A program made the position numbers and the translations under genes. The notes under the pieces are model-generated. The model searched no databases. It was given only the letters and a program-made list of their open reading frames with translations, and was not told the DNA's origin. Shown one piece after another: positions 55,881-64,000 of a stretch of DNA of 64,000 bases. Each line of letters starts with the position of its first letter. Positions within the stretch are counted from its first letter, which is position 1. The DNA comes from Seminavis robusta (taxonomy: Eukaryota > Bacillariophyta > Bacillariophyceae > Naviculales > Naviculaceae), in the NCBI GenBank assembly GCA_903772945.1, contig CAICTM010000053.1:84952-148951 (forward strand), written 5' to 3'.

Positions 55881-56080
55881 GTTAGTCCCAGATGACGACT
55901 TTTTTCAATTTTTAATCGCGTCGTCATTTCGTGAGTCCCAGATGACGACTTTTTTCGATTTTTAATCGCGTCGTCATTTCGTGAGTCCCAGATGACGACT
56001 TTTTTCGATTTTTAATCGCGTCGTCATTTCGTGAGTCCCAGGTGACGACTTTTTTCGATTTTTAATCGCGTCGTCATTCT
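55881..56080. repeat. Four-copy 50-bp tandem repeat with internal dyad
   Basis: Units at 55881-55930, 55931-55980, 55981-56030 and 56031-56080. The second and third are identical as read; the first and last differ at a few positions, as expected of array edges. Each unit holds ATGACGAC, a T-rich spacer with CGATTTTTAATCG, then GTCGTCAT, so each can form a hairpin with 8-bp arms. A partial unit precedes the array (CGTCGCCATTCG). 50 is not a multiple of 3, so the array is not coding. Confidence 0.93.
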
Positions 56081-57252
56081 GGTTCCAACTTTGGTGTTGT
56101 CGCCATTCTACACGATGGTATCCACCATGACGCGATGGTCGGCAGATGACGGCAACACCTATGCCGAGGGCACACCAGAGCCGGATTTTCGAGGAGGACG
56201 TTGTTTGGGCTATTATCTTCCTGCGGAATAGCCGTGGCAAACAAGAAAAATCGAAGGAAAAAGAAGAGCCGACTTCAACAGCTGACCGAGCCAGGAAAAT
56301 GGCCAAGGACGATAATTCCAAGGAATGAGAGAAGCATCGGAAGGCGTTGGAGAGAATGGAGAAGGGCCTGGTCAAGTGAAATGAGCGAATCAGCAAGTTA
56401 TCAGATCCAAAAATCGAAAAGGAAAACTCGATCGTGCCACGCTCACAGCTCACAACACAACTCATTTCGCTACGACGGATATATAGTCGACCATGACGAA
56501 CAACAACAAAGACGAAAGCAAAGACGCAAACGGCTTGCCGCTACGGTACCACCGATCCGACGGTTGCATGTGATAGAGGCGCCATTGTGGAAGTGTTGTT
56601 TCGGTCATTGTCGAGGAGAGGAAAGAAAAGAGCATAGCTTTGGCTGTTTCGGTTGGCTGAATTTATGGAACTGACTGCTTCGACTGACTGACTGACTGGA
56701 GAGGATCGACGGATCGACACCTTGTTTCGTGCGTCGAGTCGGAGAGGTTCCGACTGTTGGTTCTCTCTCAACCTTCCGCTTGCCAACAACAAGTTGACCA
56801 GCAACAAGTCCACTTTTCCATCTTCTGGTGAAACAAATAGCCCATGAGAATGTGGAAAAATGGTCTTTGCGCATTCATTCCCACAAACCATAACACATAA
56901 TAGTATGTATGCACGGGTTGACAACACACACAGTGTTTTGGAGGCATGCGGCATAGGTCTAGTGATCCCTTATGGCCTCCAACAGCAAAGACGAAGAAAA
57001 TTTCCAGCCAAGACCGTTGCCGGGGCAGCGGAGCAATGGCGGGAGGTTGTTGGTCTTCTTTGGCACTGATCGATGGCCATATTGATAGCAACGCCTCCTC
57101 TAGACTATGATATCTACCTACTCGGCATGTACTTGCGTTTGCATGGGCGATCGTTTCTAGAATACCGGTAGCAGCAGGCCAGCACACTATTAGCTATAAA
57201 TTCACGTAGACAAGAAGCCGTAGCAACGAAGGATTAGATCTTTATCAACGGA
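56081..57252. other. Intergenic region
   Basis: About 1.2 kb without a supported gene. Open frames on both strands have biased, Arg/Lys-rich composition and no motif. A GACT x4 run lies at about 56684-56699, and TACCGGTA occurs at 57163. Confidence 0.4.
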
Positions 57253-60200
57253 CTACGCTCCGAACTGGTTCTGGAAGGCATCAGCAGCCAAGAAATTCAT
57301 CTGGACAAATGGGTTCCCCTCCGTCGTTTGGTTCTGCCTTCTACAAAGACCAGCCACGCTCGGCTCCAGACAAGTCCGTCTTTTTCGTAGCACAGGCTCG
57401 AGATCTACGCCCACCGAAGCAACCGTCGCGATGTACAAGAGCTTGCCTTTGATCCGAACAGGACGGGAGAAGGGCCGTAGCGCAGACGCGTCTCCCAATT
57501 CTCTTTCCAACGCCACCATCGCCTGCAACATTTGACAAGCAGCCCAGGCCTTCACCTCAGGCAGGCACGCTCCCTGAGCGACAAGCCTTCCGATCGATAC
57601 CTCCAAGAAGAAGACTGATGTCTGCTCCTGCAGCACTTCAGTTTGACTCAGTGGATAGAACAAGTCTTCGAAACTGCCGGTTTTGATCAAGGCATTGGCC
57701 CTTTGAAGTTCCTTCAACATAGTAGCCGTGGTTGATCTGGTGGCATTGCGAGCAAAGTTCTCTCCACTGCAAGGGGCCAGCACGGCAATGGTGCCACGCG
57801 AAATGACAGTGTCCTTGGCAGCGTCGCTGGCGGTAGTTGCTTCTTCGCGTAGATTGAAAATGGCATGTTCCCACGACCGAAGCATTTCTGCAAAGAAATA
57901 GGACAAAACATCCTGGCATGCGTCTCCGATGCTTCCACCCTCGTCAACTGCAAGCACAAGACCGCCAGTGTTCAACCCTATGCACATGGCACGAGCAAGG
58001 AGCAATGCCCAGCCTCCACCACCAATGAATCCCACTGAAGCGCCGTAGATCTGGCGTCGGAAGGCCCACAACTTGAGCAGACGAAGGGCTCCTTCGAAGA
58101 CGACGACGACAGCGTTCCCACGTTCCTGGGCCCTGAGCTCGTTCAAAATTTGTCGGCTGTCTTCAATGCTGTCACTCGCCGCCGACCCCATCAGGGGCTC
58201 TCCGTTGGCATCTCTCAGATTCAATACAAGATCGACGGAGGGCGCCTGAGGGCAAACTTTCACAGTGAGGAACTGAATGGCCGTGCCATTGGCTCCCGCG
58301 ATGCGCAATCGGATCTTCGCGTTTTTGTGGATTGATTGCAAACGAGCTGCGACGAGCTGCCAAAAGGCACTGCCGCTGAGATTCGGCAAGCCAGAAGCAA
58401 CACCGGCACGAGGTGCCACATCGACGACGGCATCGATATCCGAGATCGTGGGCAAAGATGCGTGGAAGTTACAGGAACCGTACTTGCGGAGGCTGGCTTC
58501 CAACTGGCGGCCGGACATCTCACGAATACAGTCCCGGCAAACGCGTTCGATGGTGGAGAAAAAGGGCGTCGAGCTTTTCAAGTAATACGAAGAGAGAGAC
58601 GCCCCAGCATCATTCATGAACTCACGGGGTGGACAAGCCTGAAGATTCCGGGGCTTCCTCTCCAACGGAACAGTCGCCACGGCGTAGAATTTGCGGTCGC
58701 GTGGGTCGCGTTGGTAAATGACAACTGCCTCTGCCGGCACAGAGCGGGTGCCTTGGAACCAGAGACCCTCCGAAACCCAGCCGTTCGCTTGGTTCCGGGC
58801 CTCAGCTTCCGTTCCATACTTGCCCAAGGTCACGTGCGGAGTCCAACCATCGACAAAGCGACTTTCTTGTTCATCACAGAGGGGAAACACAGCGCGAAGG
58901 GATTGATACAGAGACTCAAGCCATTTGCATCCCGCTTTGGCCACCAAAGAAGCAGACGACCGATGCTCGAAGACAGTCAAAGAATCCTTATCAAACGGGA
59001 TTTCACATTGTTGTGTGGCTTCCAGAAACCTTTCAACGGCATCGGTCACAGCCTTCGTCGCGAGCTCGCGGCTTTCCATTGAGAGCAGCTCCGCAAACCC
59101 GTTCAATAGTGTGATGTGAGGCACTGGAAGACTCGATTCGGTGTCGAACAGAGGCATGTCGGGCTGGCTCAATGTGACAGCTAGAAGTGTATCAGTCGAC
59201 GGCAACACAGTCCCAGCCCAGCCATTATGCCCAGCAAGACAACGACGATCTCTTCTTGCAAGCGCCTTCGTTTGCCAACCGAACGAGACGGAGAGCCCAT
59301 AGTGGTCGGATGGCGGGGGGACGCCCTCAATGCCGGATTCGGCCCCGAGCAGCTTTCCGTCGGAAGGATTCAACATGGGCGCATTCCCACGACACCCAAC
59401 CAACACTCTGTCGATCCTGCGCTTGCCTCTAACGGAATGCCTTGCTCGTTCATTTTCATCGGGATCGTAGGTGAATCCGTCACGGCCGTTGCTTACGAGA
59501 GGCCAGGAATCGACCAGGAAACCCCTTTGATTCTTCCAAATGAACCCGCCTTCCTCAAGCTCTTGCACCGCTGCATCCGAATTGAAATCCCCCAATACGA
59601 TGGGAACAACAGCGCGGGCGGGCGACGACGCTAGTTGTTGTTCTACCGACTGGAGCTTTGCGGCGATGGCATTGAGTTCTCGTCGTCGCGCAGTTGCGCG
59701 TGAAAGGCGCACTTCGTCTGCTCCGGTGGCGTCGCATGGCAGATGAACGCAAGCGCAGACGAACACCGCCGTGGGATCTTGGACGCTTTGAAGGCACGAA
59801 ACCACAGCTCGTTTGCGCGGTCCATCGGAAAGCACCGAGACACCCAAAGCGGGGGAAAACGCTTTCAGCGAGTCCCGCCTCCACAAGAGCAAGTTACCAA
59901 AAGGCTCAACACAACTTGTGGCTCCAGGCGCGACAGAGACAGCATATTCCTCGCGCACCCAAGAAGCCCCGCACAGAAGCTCCACAAACTCTGGTGTGAC
60001 TTCTTGGAGGGCGATTAAGTCAGCCTTGGCTGCCCCCAGGATCACGATTGCCAGTGCCCAACGTTCGTTCGCGTTGTCACCGTCGAACAGCCGAGTTTCT
60101 TTGAATTCATCAAAGAGGACGTTCCAAGCCACACAGGTCAGATTCCGTTCTGGTCCACTATTTGGCGCGACTTTTGATTTCTCAAAGCCACCAGCAGTCC

Positions 60201-60768
60201 ACGAAGATTCGTCGCCTGAGAATGTGAACCAACTTTCGTTGGACCACACGTGCCTATCGCCGGTTGTCTCGGTGGTGTGGATGGGTGATTGAGCCACGCC
60301 GCCTGGCTGCTGTTGCAACGGTATTCTTGCCCTCCGCTGTCGTCTGGCTCGTTGCTTGGCCTTTTCCTGTCTTCGGATCTCCTGCTCTTCAGCAATCCGC
60401 TGCATATTGATAATAGCATCAAACGCTTGTTGAATTGTTTTCTCGGAAGCTGGGGCATCCCGACCCATGCCTGACCCAAAGATGCGATCTATTCGGCCTT
60501 CCTTTTCCCACAGAATCATCATATTCATTTCGCTCGGGCGGATTCGGGCGCCCTCCTCCGCAGCCCTCCTGAAGTACTGTATCCGATGCTGCGGGATATC
60601 TCCTCCCTCATCCATGGACTTGAAGTCCGCGACGCTTTTCTCCATTGGGCCCTTGATCCTGTCATCATAGCCAATCAAGACGCGCCCACAATCTTCCTCT
60701 TCTGACCACCTAAGGCGAGAAATGCAGTCGCCTGCAGTGCGCAGCTTAATCTTTCCTCCCTCCGACAT
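57253..60768 (-). CDS. Four-domain RNA end-processing / repair protein (MJ1316-EEP-2H-nucleotidyltransferase)
   Basis: Single exon, 1171 aa. Residues about 8-95 are an MJ1316/DUF504 domain (SRLRWSEEEDCGRVLIGYDD, then IPQHRIQYFRR), predicted to recognise RNA 2',3'-cyclic ends. About 207-505 is an endonuclease/exonuclease/phosphatase (EEP) domain: LTCVAWNVLFDEF, DLIALQEVTPE, IVLGDFNSD and PSDHYGLSV (His489), keeping the E, D-x-N and S-D-H motifs. About 540-690 is a 2H phosphoesterase with both motifs, PHITLL (His551, Thr553) and PHVTLGK (His645, Thr647). About 755-1050 is a poly(A)-polymerase-like nucleotidyltransferase: Gly764-Ser765, SDIDAVVD with Asp777 and Asp779, and Asp846 in VDLVLNL, then a PAP-type core (LLKLWAFRRQIYG, GFIGGGGWALLLARAMC). 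All main catalytic residues are present. Human LENG9 combines MJ1316 and 2H; the addition of EEP and nucleotidyltransferase modules points to cutting, healing and tailing of RNA ends by one protein. Confidence 0.88.
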   Translation of the reverse strand: MSEGGKIKLRTAGDCISRLRWSEEEDCGRVLIGYDDRIKGPMEKSVADFKSMDEGGDIPQHRIQYFRRAAEEGARIRPSEMNMMILWEKEGRIDRIFGSGMGRDAPASEKTIQQAFDAIINMQRIAEEQEIRRQEKAKQRARRQRRARIPLQQQPGGVAQSPIHTTETTGDRHVWSNESWFTFSGDESSWTAGGFEKSKVAPNSGPERNLTCVAWNVLFDEFKETRLFDGDNANERWALAIVILGAAKADLIALQEVTPEFVELLCGASWVREEYAVSVAPGATSCVEPFGNLLLWRRDSLKAFSPALGVSVLSDGPRKRAVVSCLQSVQDPTAVFVCACVHLPCDATGADEVRLSRATARRRELNAIAAKLQSVEQQLASSPARAVVPIVLGDFNSDAAVQELEEGGFIWKNQRGFLVDSWPLVSNGRDGFTYDPDENERARHSVRGKRRIDRVLVGCRGNAPMLNPSDGKLLGAESGIEGVPPPSDHYGLSVSFGWQTKALARRDRRCLAGHNGWAGTVLPSTDTLLAVTLSQPDMPLFDTESSLPVPHITLLNGFAELLSMESRELATKAVTDAVERFLEATQQCEIPFDKDSLTVFEHRSSASLVAKAGCKWLESLYQSLRAVFPLCDEQESRFVDGWTPHVTLGKYGTEAEARNQANGWVSEGLWFQGTRSVPAEAVVIYQRDPRDRKFYAVATVPLERKPRNLQACPPREFMNDAGASLSSYYLKSSTPFFSTIERVCRDCIREMSGRQLEASLRKYGSCNFHASLPTISDIDAVVDVAPRAGVASGLPNLSGSAFWQLVAARLQSIHKNAKIRLRIAGANGTAIQFLTVKVCPQAPSVDLVLNLRDANGEPLMGSAASDSIEDSRQILNELRAQERGNAVVVVFEGALRLLKLWAFRRQIYGASVGFIGGGGWALLLARAMCIGLNTGGLVLAVDEGGSIGDACQDVLSYFFAEMLRSWEHAIFNLREEATTASDAAKDTVISRGTIAVLAPCSGENFARNATRSTTATMLKELQRANALIKTGSFEDLFYPLSQTEVLQEQTSVFFLEVSIGRLVAQGACLPEVKAWAACQMLQAMVALERELGDASALRPFSRPVRIKGKLLYIATVASVGVDLEPVLRKRRTCLEPSVAGLCRRQNQTTEGNPFVQMNFLAADAFQNQFGA

Positions 60769-61300
60769 GCCTTCTTTCTCTCCTTCGTGTTTGTTCCTCT
60801 ACTTTACTTTTTGAATCGATTCTTTTAATTTGTGGTCTTGTTGCTTTTCGATGTTATTTTGTTGTGTGTGTTGCCTGATGCTTGGGAGGATGGTTATTAC
60901 CAAAAAGGCAAACAGGCACATGCATCCGATGCATGCAGGTTTCATTCTCTCCCAAGATCTATCAACGATTGGACACAATAACCTTAACCCTCTGATTCCA
61001 TAAAAGCCTGCAAGGTTGCAAGAACCCCCTCAAACATCCTTCTCCAAGATTCGGCTTTTTTTCTGCGTTCATCTCCTGTTTCCTCAGTTTGCACTTGTGC
61101 AATCCAGCCATTGTAGCCAGCTACGGTACCGGTACCATAGGCAGAGAGTTACATGGTCCGTGACAGTGGCAACAGTACCGAACACACTCAGGTTCCGCTT
61201 TATTGGCTACACTCCGTTTACCGGTACCTTGCATTGGATCCTTATGACGAGGGGTGTAAAATACTCGTTAGTTTAACAAACTATGGCCACGGAGTGGCTT
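60769..61300. other. Intergenic region
   Basis: 5' leader of the RNA-repair gene followed by non-coding sequence. TACCGGTA occurs at 61127 and 61219. The left edge of the retroelement is not sharp and may lie within this stretch or up to about 61400. Confidence 0.35.
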
Positions 61301-64000
61301 TAGTGACGCGGGCAATGGGTGGGGAAGCCCCCACCTAGCTGAGTCGTCATCCACATAAATTCTGCGCAGTGCGTGTCAGTTCATTCTCAAGGGGCCCGGA
61401 TGGGCCCCCCATTAGTGGACAATGCTGCACTCTCGTGCAGGAGAAGCTGGCAAGGGCAGCACCTGGAGCGCAAGGCAATACCCAGGATTTGAAAGCATGT
61501 TACTCATTTGTAGTGGTTCGGCCAGTTTGGAGTAGGTGTGCATTGATCGTTGAAGTTGTTGTTGTGTTCGGCGGTGGTAGTTGTGCGAGTCGTCCATGGG
61601 CAGCCCTAGCCAGGTTGATGGTTTCGAGCCAGCGAAGGGTTTTTGGGAGTGACAGGTTGAGGTTGATTCTCTGTAGTCAAATCGAGGCGCCAGCGGTCGT
61701 GTGAGGTAATGTGGCATCACCTTTGGAGTACTCTTTCAGGATTTCCTGTCGGAGGTTGGAGAGGTGGGAAGTTGGTGGGGTGGTTTGCATGTGGCATCGT
61801 TCCTGTGCTCCATGCGAATGAATCCACGTTATTTGCCAAGGATTGCCCGTGGTGCCTCCTGTTTTCCATGGTAAGTGAGCTCGTGGGCAGCAAAGTGGGA
61901 TTGCGATATGCCAAGTAGAAAATTCCATACATCCCAGTTTGGCCTGTGCACGGAGTCCGTTTACAGTGCTAGGAGTTCCAGATCCCATCCAGAGAGAGGT
62001 GTTGTGTCCCTTTTGCCAGTGATGGAGTTGGGTCAGGATCTGTTGGTCATCTATGGGGGTCTGTGTGGCGCTTGTGCAAACAAGTTTTCAACTTGGAAAA
62101 CTCCTGGTTCCACTTTTGGGATGGATGCTGGTCTTGGCACCGTAGCAAATGGAGGGTGCTTCGTCAGCTGTTCCACACCGTGGGAATCGCTGTGAGCCTG
62201 CCATCGGTTGGCGTTGCAGCTGGCGATCCTACACCACAGTGGCCGTTGCATGTTTGGTGACGAACTTTGGATGCCAAGTCTGTCCGTTCCTCATTGCCCA
62301 CCCATTGCCTCCCAGTTTATAGTGTCCCAGCGCTCTGTCCAATCCGCCTTCGGAATAGTCGACTGTTAAGAACTCTTTCACTCGCGCTGCTTCTCAGTGT
62401 AGCCTTGATTTTGTCTTTCCACAAAGGGCCTCGTGCATCTCACGGGGGTGAGAACGGCTAGTTTACTTACCATTGTGCCGGAAGATGACGCGCCGTTGGT
62501 GAAGGGTAAATTAGTGGCACGGGATGGAGTGATCACTGAGTCCACTGGGATTTGCAGCAGTATCCATTTCCAGTTCAGGATTGCCCAGCGGTACGAGGGC
62601 AGCCGTGGTACAGGTCGGGTTCCCTGTAACATGTCCTGGGGAGGATGCGGAGGGCTCCGAGGGCTGTCGTCCTGGTGGCCTTTAACCAATCGGAACTGAA
62701 CGTCGATCCCCAGTTCCCTGATCTCATCGATACAGCTCGGCCCTCAACACGGAGGTCAAAGTCTTTGCTATTGCACTGCGGGTTGAAGAGGGTTTCAAGG
62801 GCATGGGGCTGCTTGGCCATCACAAACAATGTAATGCATCCCATAGTTATTTCATGGAGAATACAGATGGTGCGCATCACGATTAGTGCCCCAATAGATA
62901 CCTGCCAGTTCACTTCGAAGTGAAGAATGGGTCACCCGGGGAACCTGGACAGAGAACTGGCCGTTGATCGTCCCTGTGGTCGGGCTCCTTCAAGAACGAA
63001 AGCTGCAGTGCCAAAAGAATCTTTGTAGGAGCCGTCACTAACCTGAATGCCGGAGCCAGTCAAGATGGATTTTGCAATCTGGGAGCCATCATCGGTAAAG
63101 CGAAGGAGTCCTAGCGCCCATTGGTCCGACTGTGGGAGCTGATCCAGGGCATCTTGGAGGGATTTGGAGCACAGGGGGGGTGGATGGTCCGAGGCAGATG
63201 TCTTCACTGTAGAATCGTCACTGACGGAGAGTCCAGAGGTGGAGTCGCCACTGTCAGAGTAATTCATTGGCTCCGAGTCGCACGAGGAAGTGGTTGAAAG
63301 TAGGACCAGTTCGGGTTCGTTGGGCGAGGCTTGCACATCGTTACGGACCACTGATGTTGTTCTGTAACCAATTGATTTGTGGGTAGGTGCCGAGGGGAGA
63401 CTGGTGATGGGAGTTGAAGCTTCCATGTTGGGTTGATGTGGGACTGTCCATGTGCGAGGAACTGTTGATCGCCGATAGTGTGCACGGCGTCTGCCAGGGT
63501 GGATGCGTTCGTAGGGGGTCCAGATCAATCCTTCCCTTTGATACAGGGTATCAGATTATGGGTTCCACATCCATGGACAGAAAGAGATGGGGTCTTCCTT
63601 CCAAAGGCCGGGTATAAGGTGCGGCCGAATGCGTAGATTCTGTGGGCTGCCATATTGCTCAATGAGACACTCTCTTAAGGCACCCTGCCAGACGAGGATC
63701 AACGACGGGGGTAGGGAATTGGGTTGACGGGGCCATCCCATTCGGTGAAGGTGGGATTCGACTTTGGTTCCATTGAAGGATTGGGTGCGAAGTTGTTTGC
63801 CATCCTCTGTTGCAATATCTGCCACGGTGTTGACATTCAGGAACATTCGTATGACATTCAGCTGCTTGGGAGTGTGGGCACTGTATCCGTGCTGAGAGAA
63901 CAGATCCATTAGGAATCGGTCATTGGTGCGCTGTGTGGAGAATCTAGCAGTGGTGTCCTCCATATTAATGCCAAAATCATCCATCTCTCTCTCCTTTCCC
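61301..64000 (-). mobile_element. Decayed diatom retroelement, RNase H-containing part, cut by the window edge
   Basis: On the minus strand the right-hand end encodes VIRMFLNVNTVADIATEDGK and FNGTKVESHLHRMGWPRQP (63556-63984). A Ser/Thr-rich linker and SDGSYKDSFGTAAFVLEG (62932-63528), an RNase H start, come next. Then comes a broken stretch with CDGQAA in a shifted frame, and VKGHQDDSPRSP near 62640. Beyond it a C-terminal region has RAQAKLGWYGIF near 61930. These blocks occur in the same order in reverse-transcriptase/RNase H proteins of diatom retroelements that I recall. At least two frameshifts and several stops interrupt the frame, so this copy is dead. The reverse transcriptase core would lie to the right of the window. 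No terminal repeat is visible, so the element class (LTR or non-LTR) is not settled. Confidence 0.65.
62932..63528 (-). pseudogene. RNase H domain fragment of the retroelement
   Basis: Open frame with SDGSYKDSFGTAAFVLEGAR, where the first Asp is the likely first catalytic residue of RNase H. The upstream 100 residues are a Ser/Thr/Pro linker. The domain continues past the stop at 62932 in other frames, ending with VKGHQDD near 62640. The intact part is too short to work. Confidence 0.65.

Noticed and set aside
56201-57187. Open frames of 137-157 codons next to the tandem array
   Set aside because: Rich in Arg/Lys or Trp/Cys with no motif, on both strands at once; no start context or splicing supports them.

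Overview
The window reads as nuclear DNA of a photosynthetic stramenopile, most likely a pennate diatom. Genes are compact, with introns of about 70-165 nt and GT-AG ends. One enzyme is predicted to go to the plastid through an ER-type signal peptide, and there is a DGD1-type galactolipid synthase. One gene encodes a mucin-like Ser/Thr/Pro-rich membrane protein of the kind common in diatoms, and there are decayed copies of diatom-type retroelements. No species marker is present, so the genus is left open. Coding starts below are first in-frame ATG codons. Spliced models were built by reading donor and acceptor sites and checking that phase and protein similarity continue across each junction.

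Layout, left to right. At 0.3-7.4 kb a TPR-DUSP-MYND ubiquitin protease (+) converges with a HAD phosphatase / methyltransferase / MDR dehydrogenase fusion (-). At 8.3-10.0 kb is a three-exon Gln-rich protein (-). A 4 kb gene-poor stretch follows, with a foldback element and a dead retroelement piece. At 14.7-21.9 kb are a large disordered WW-domain protein and a CCCH/Smr RNA-binding protein (both -). At 22.8-26.2 kb are an ankyrin-repeat relic, a class IV aminotransferase and a SAM-type mitochondrial carrier (all -). At 26.5-32.4 kb are a BTB/BACK protein (+) and a diacylglycerol kinase (-, four exons). At 33.6-40.5 kb a PPR protein (+) converges with a mucin-like membrane protein that has a cytosolic PDZ-like domain (-, four exons). 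At 42.9-49.7 kb are a STIMATE-like membrane protein (+), a DGDG synthase (-) and a small four-helix membrane protein (+). At 51.3-55.6 kb a plastid-targeted 2OG-Fe(II) oxygenase (+) converges with a type II membrane protein (-). A four-copy 50-bp tandem array lies next to it. At 57.3-60.8 kb a single exon encodes an apparent RNA-repair protein (-). From 61.3 kb to the end lies a decayed retroelement (-).

The genes do not form a pathway cluster. The most notable items are the four-domain RNA end-processing protein (MJ1316/DUF504, EEP nuclease, 2H phosphoesterase, poly(A)-polymerase-like nucleotidyltransferase), the HAD-methyltransferase-MDR fusion, the mucin-like PDZ receptor-like protein, and a palindromic octamer, TACCGGTA, found 20 times in non-coding DNA.
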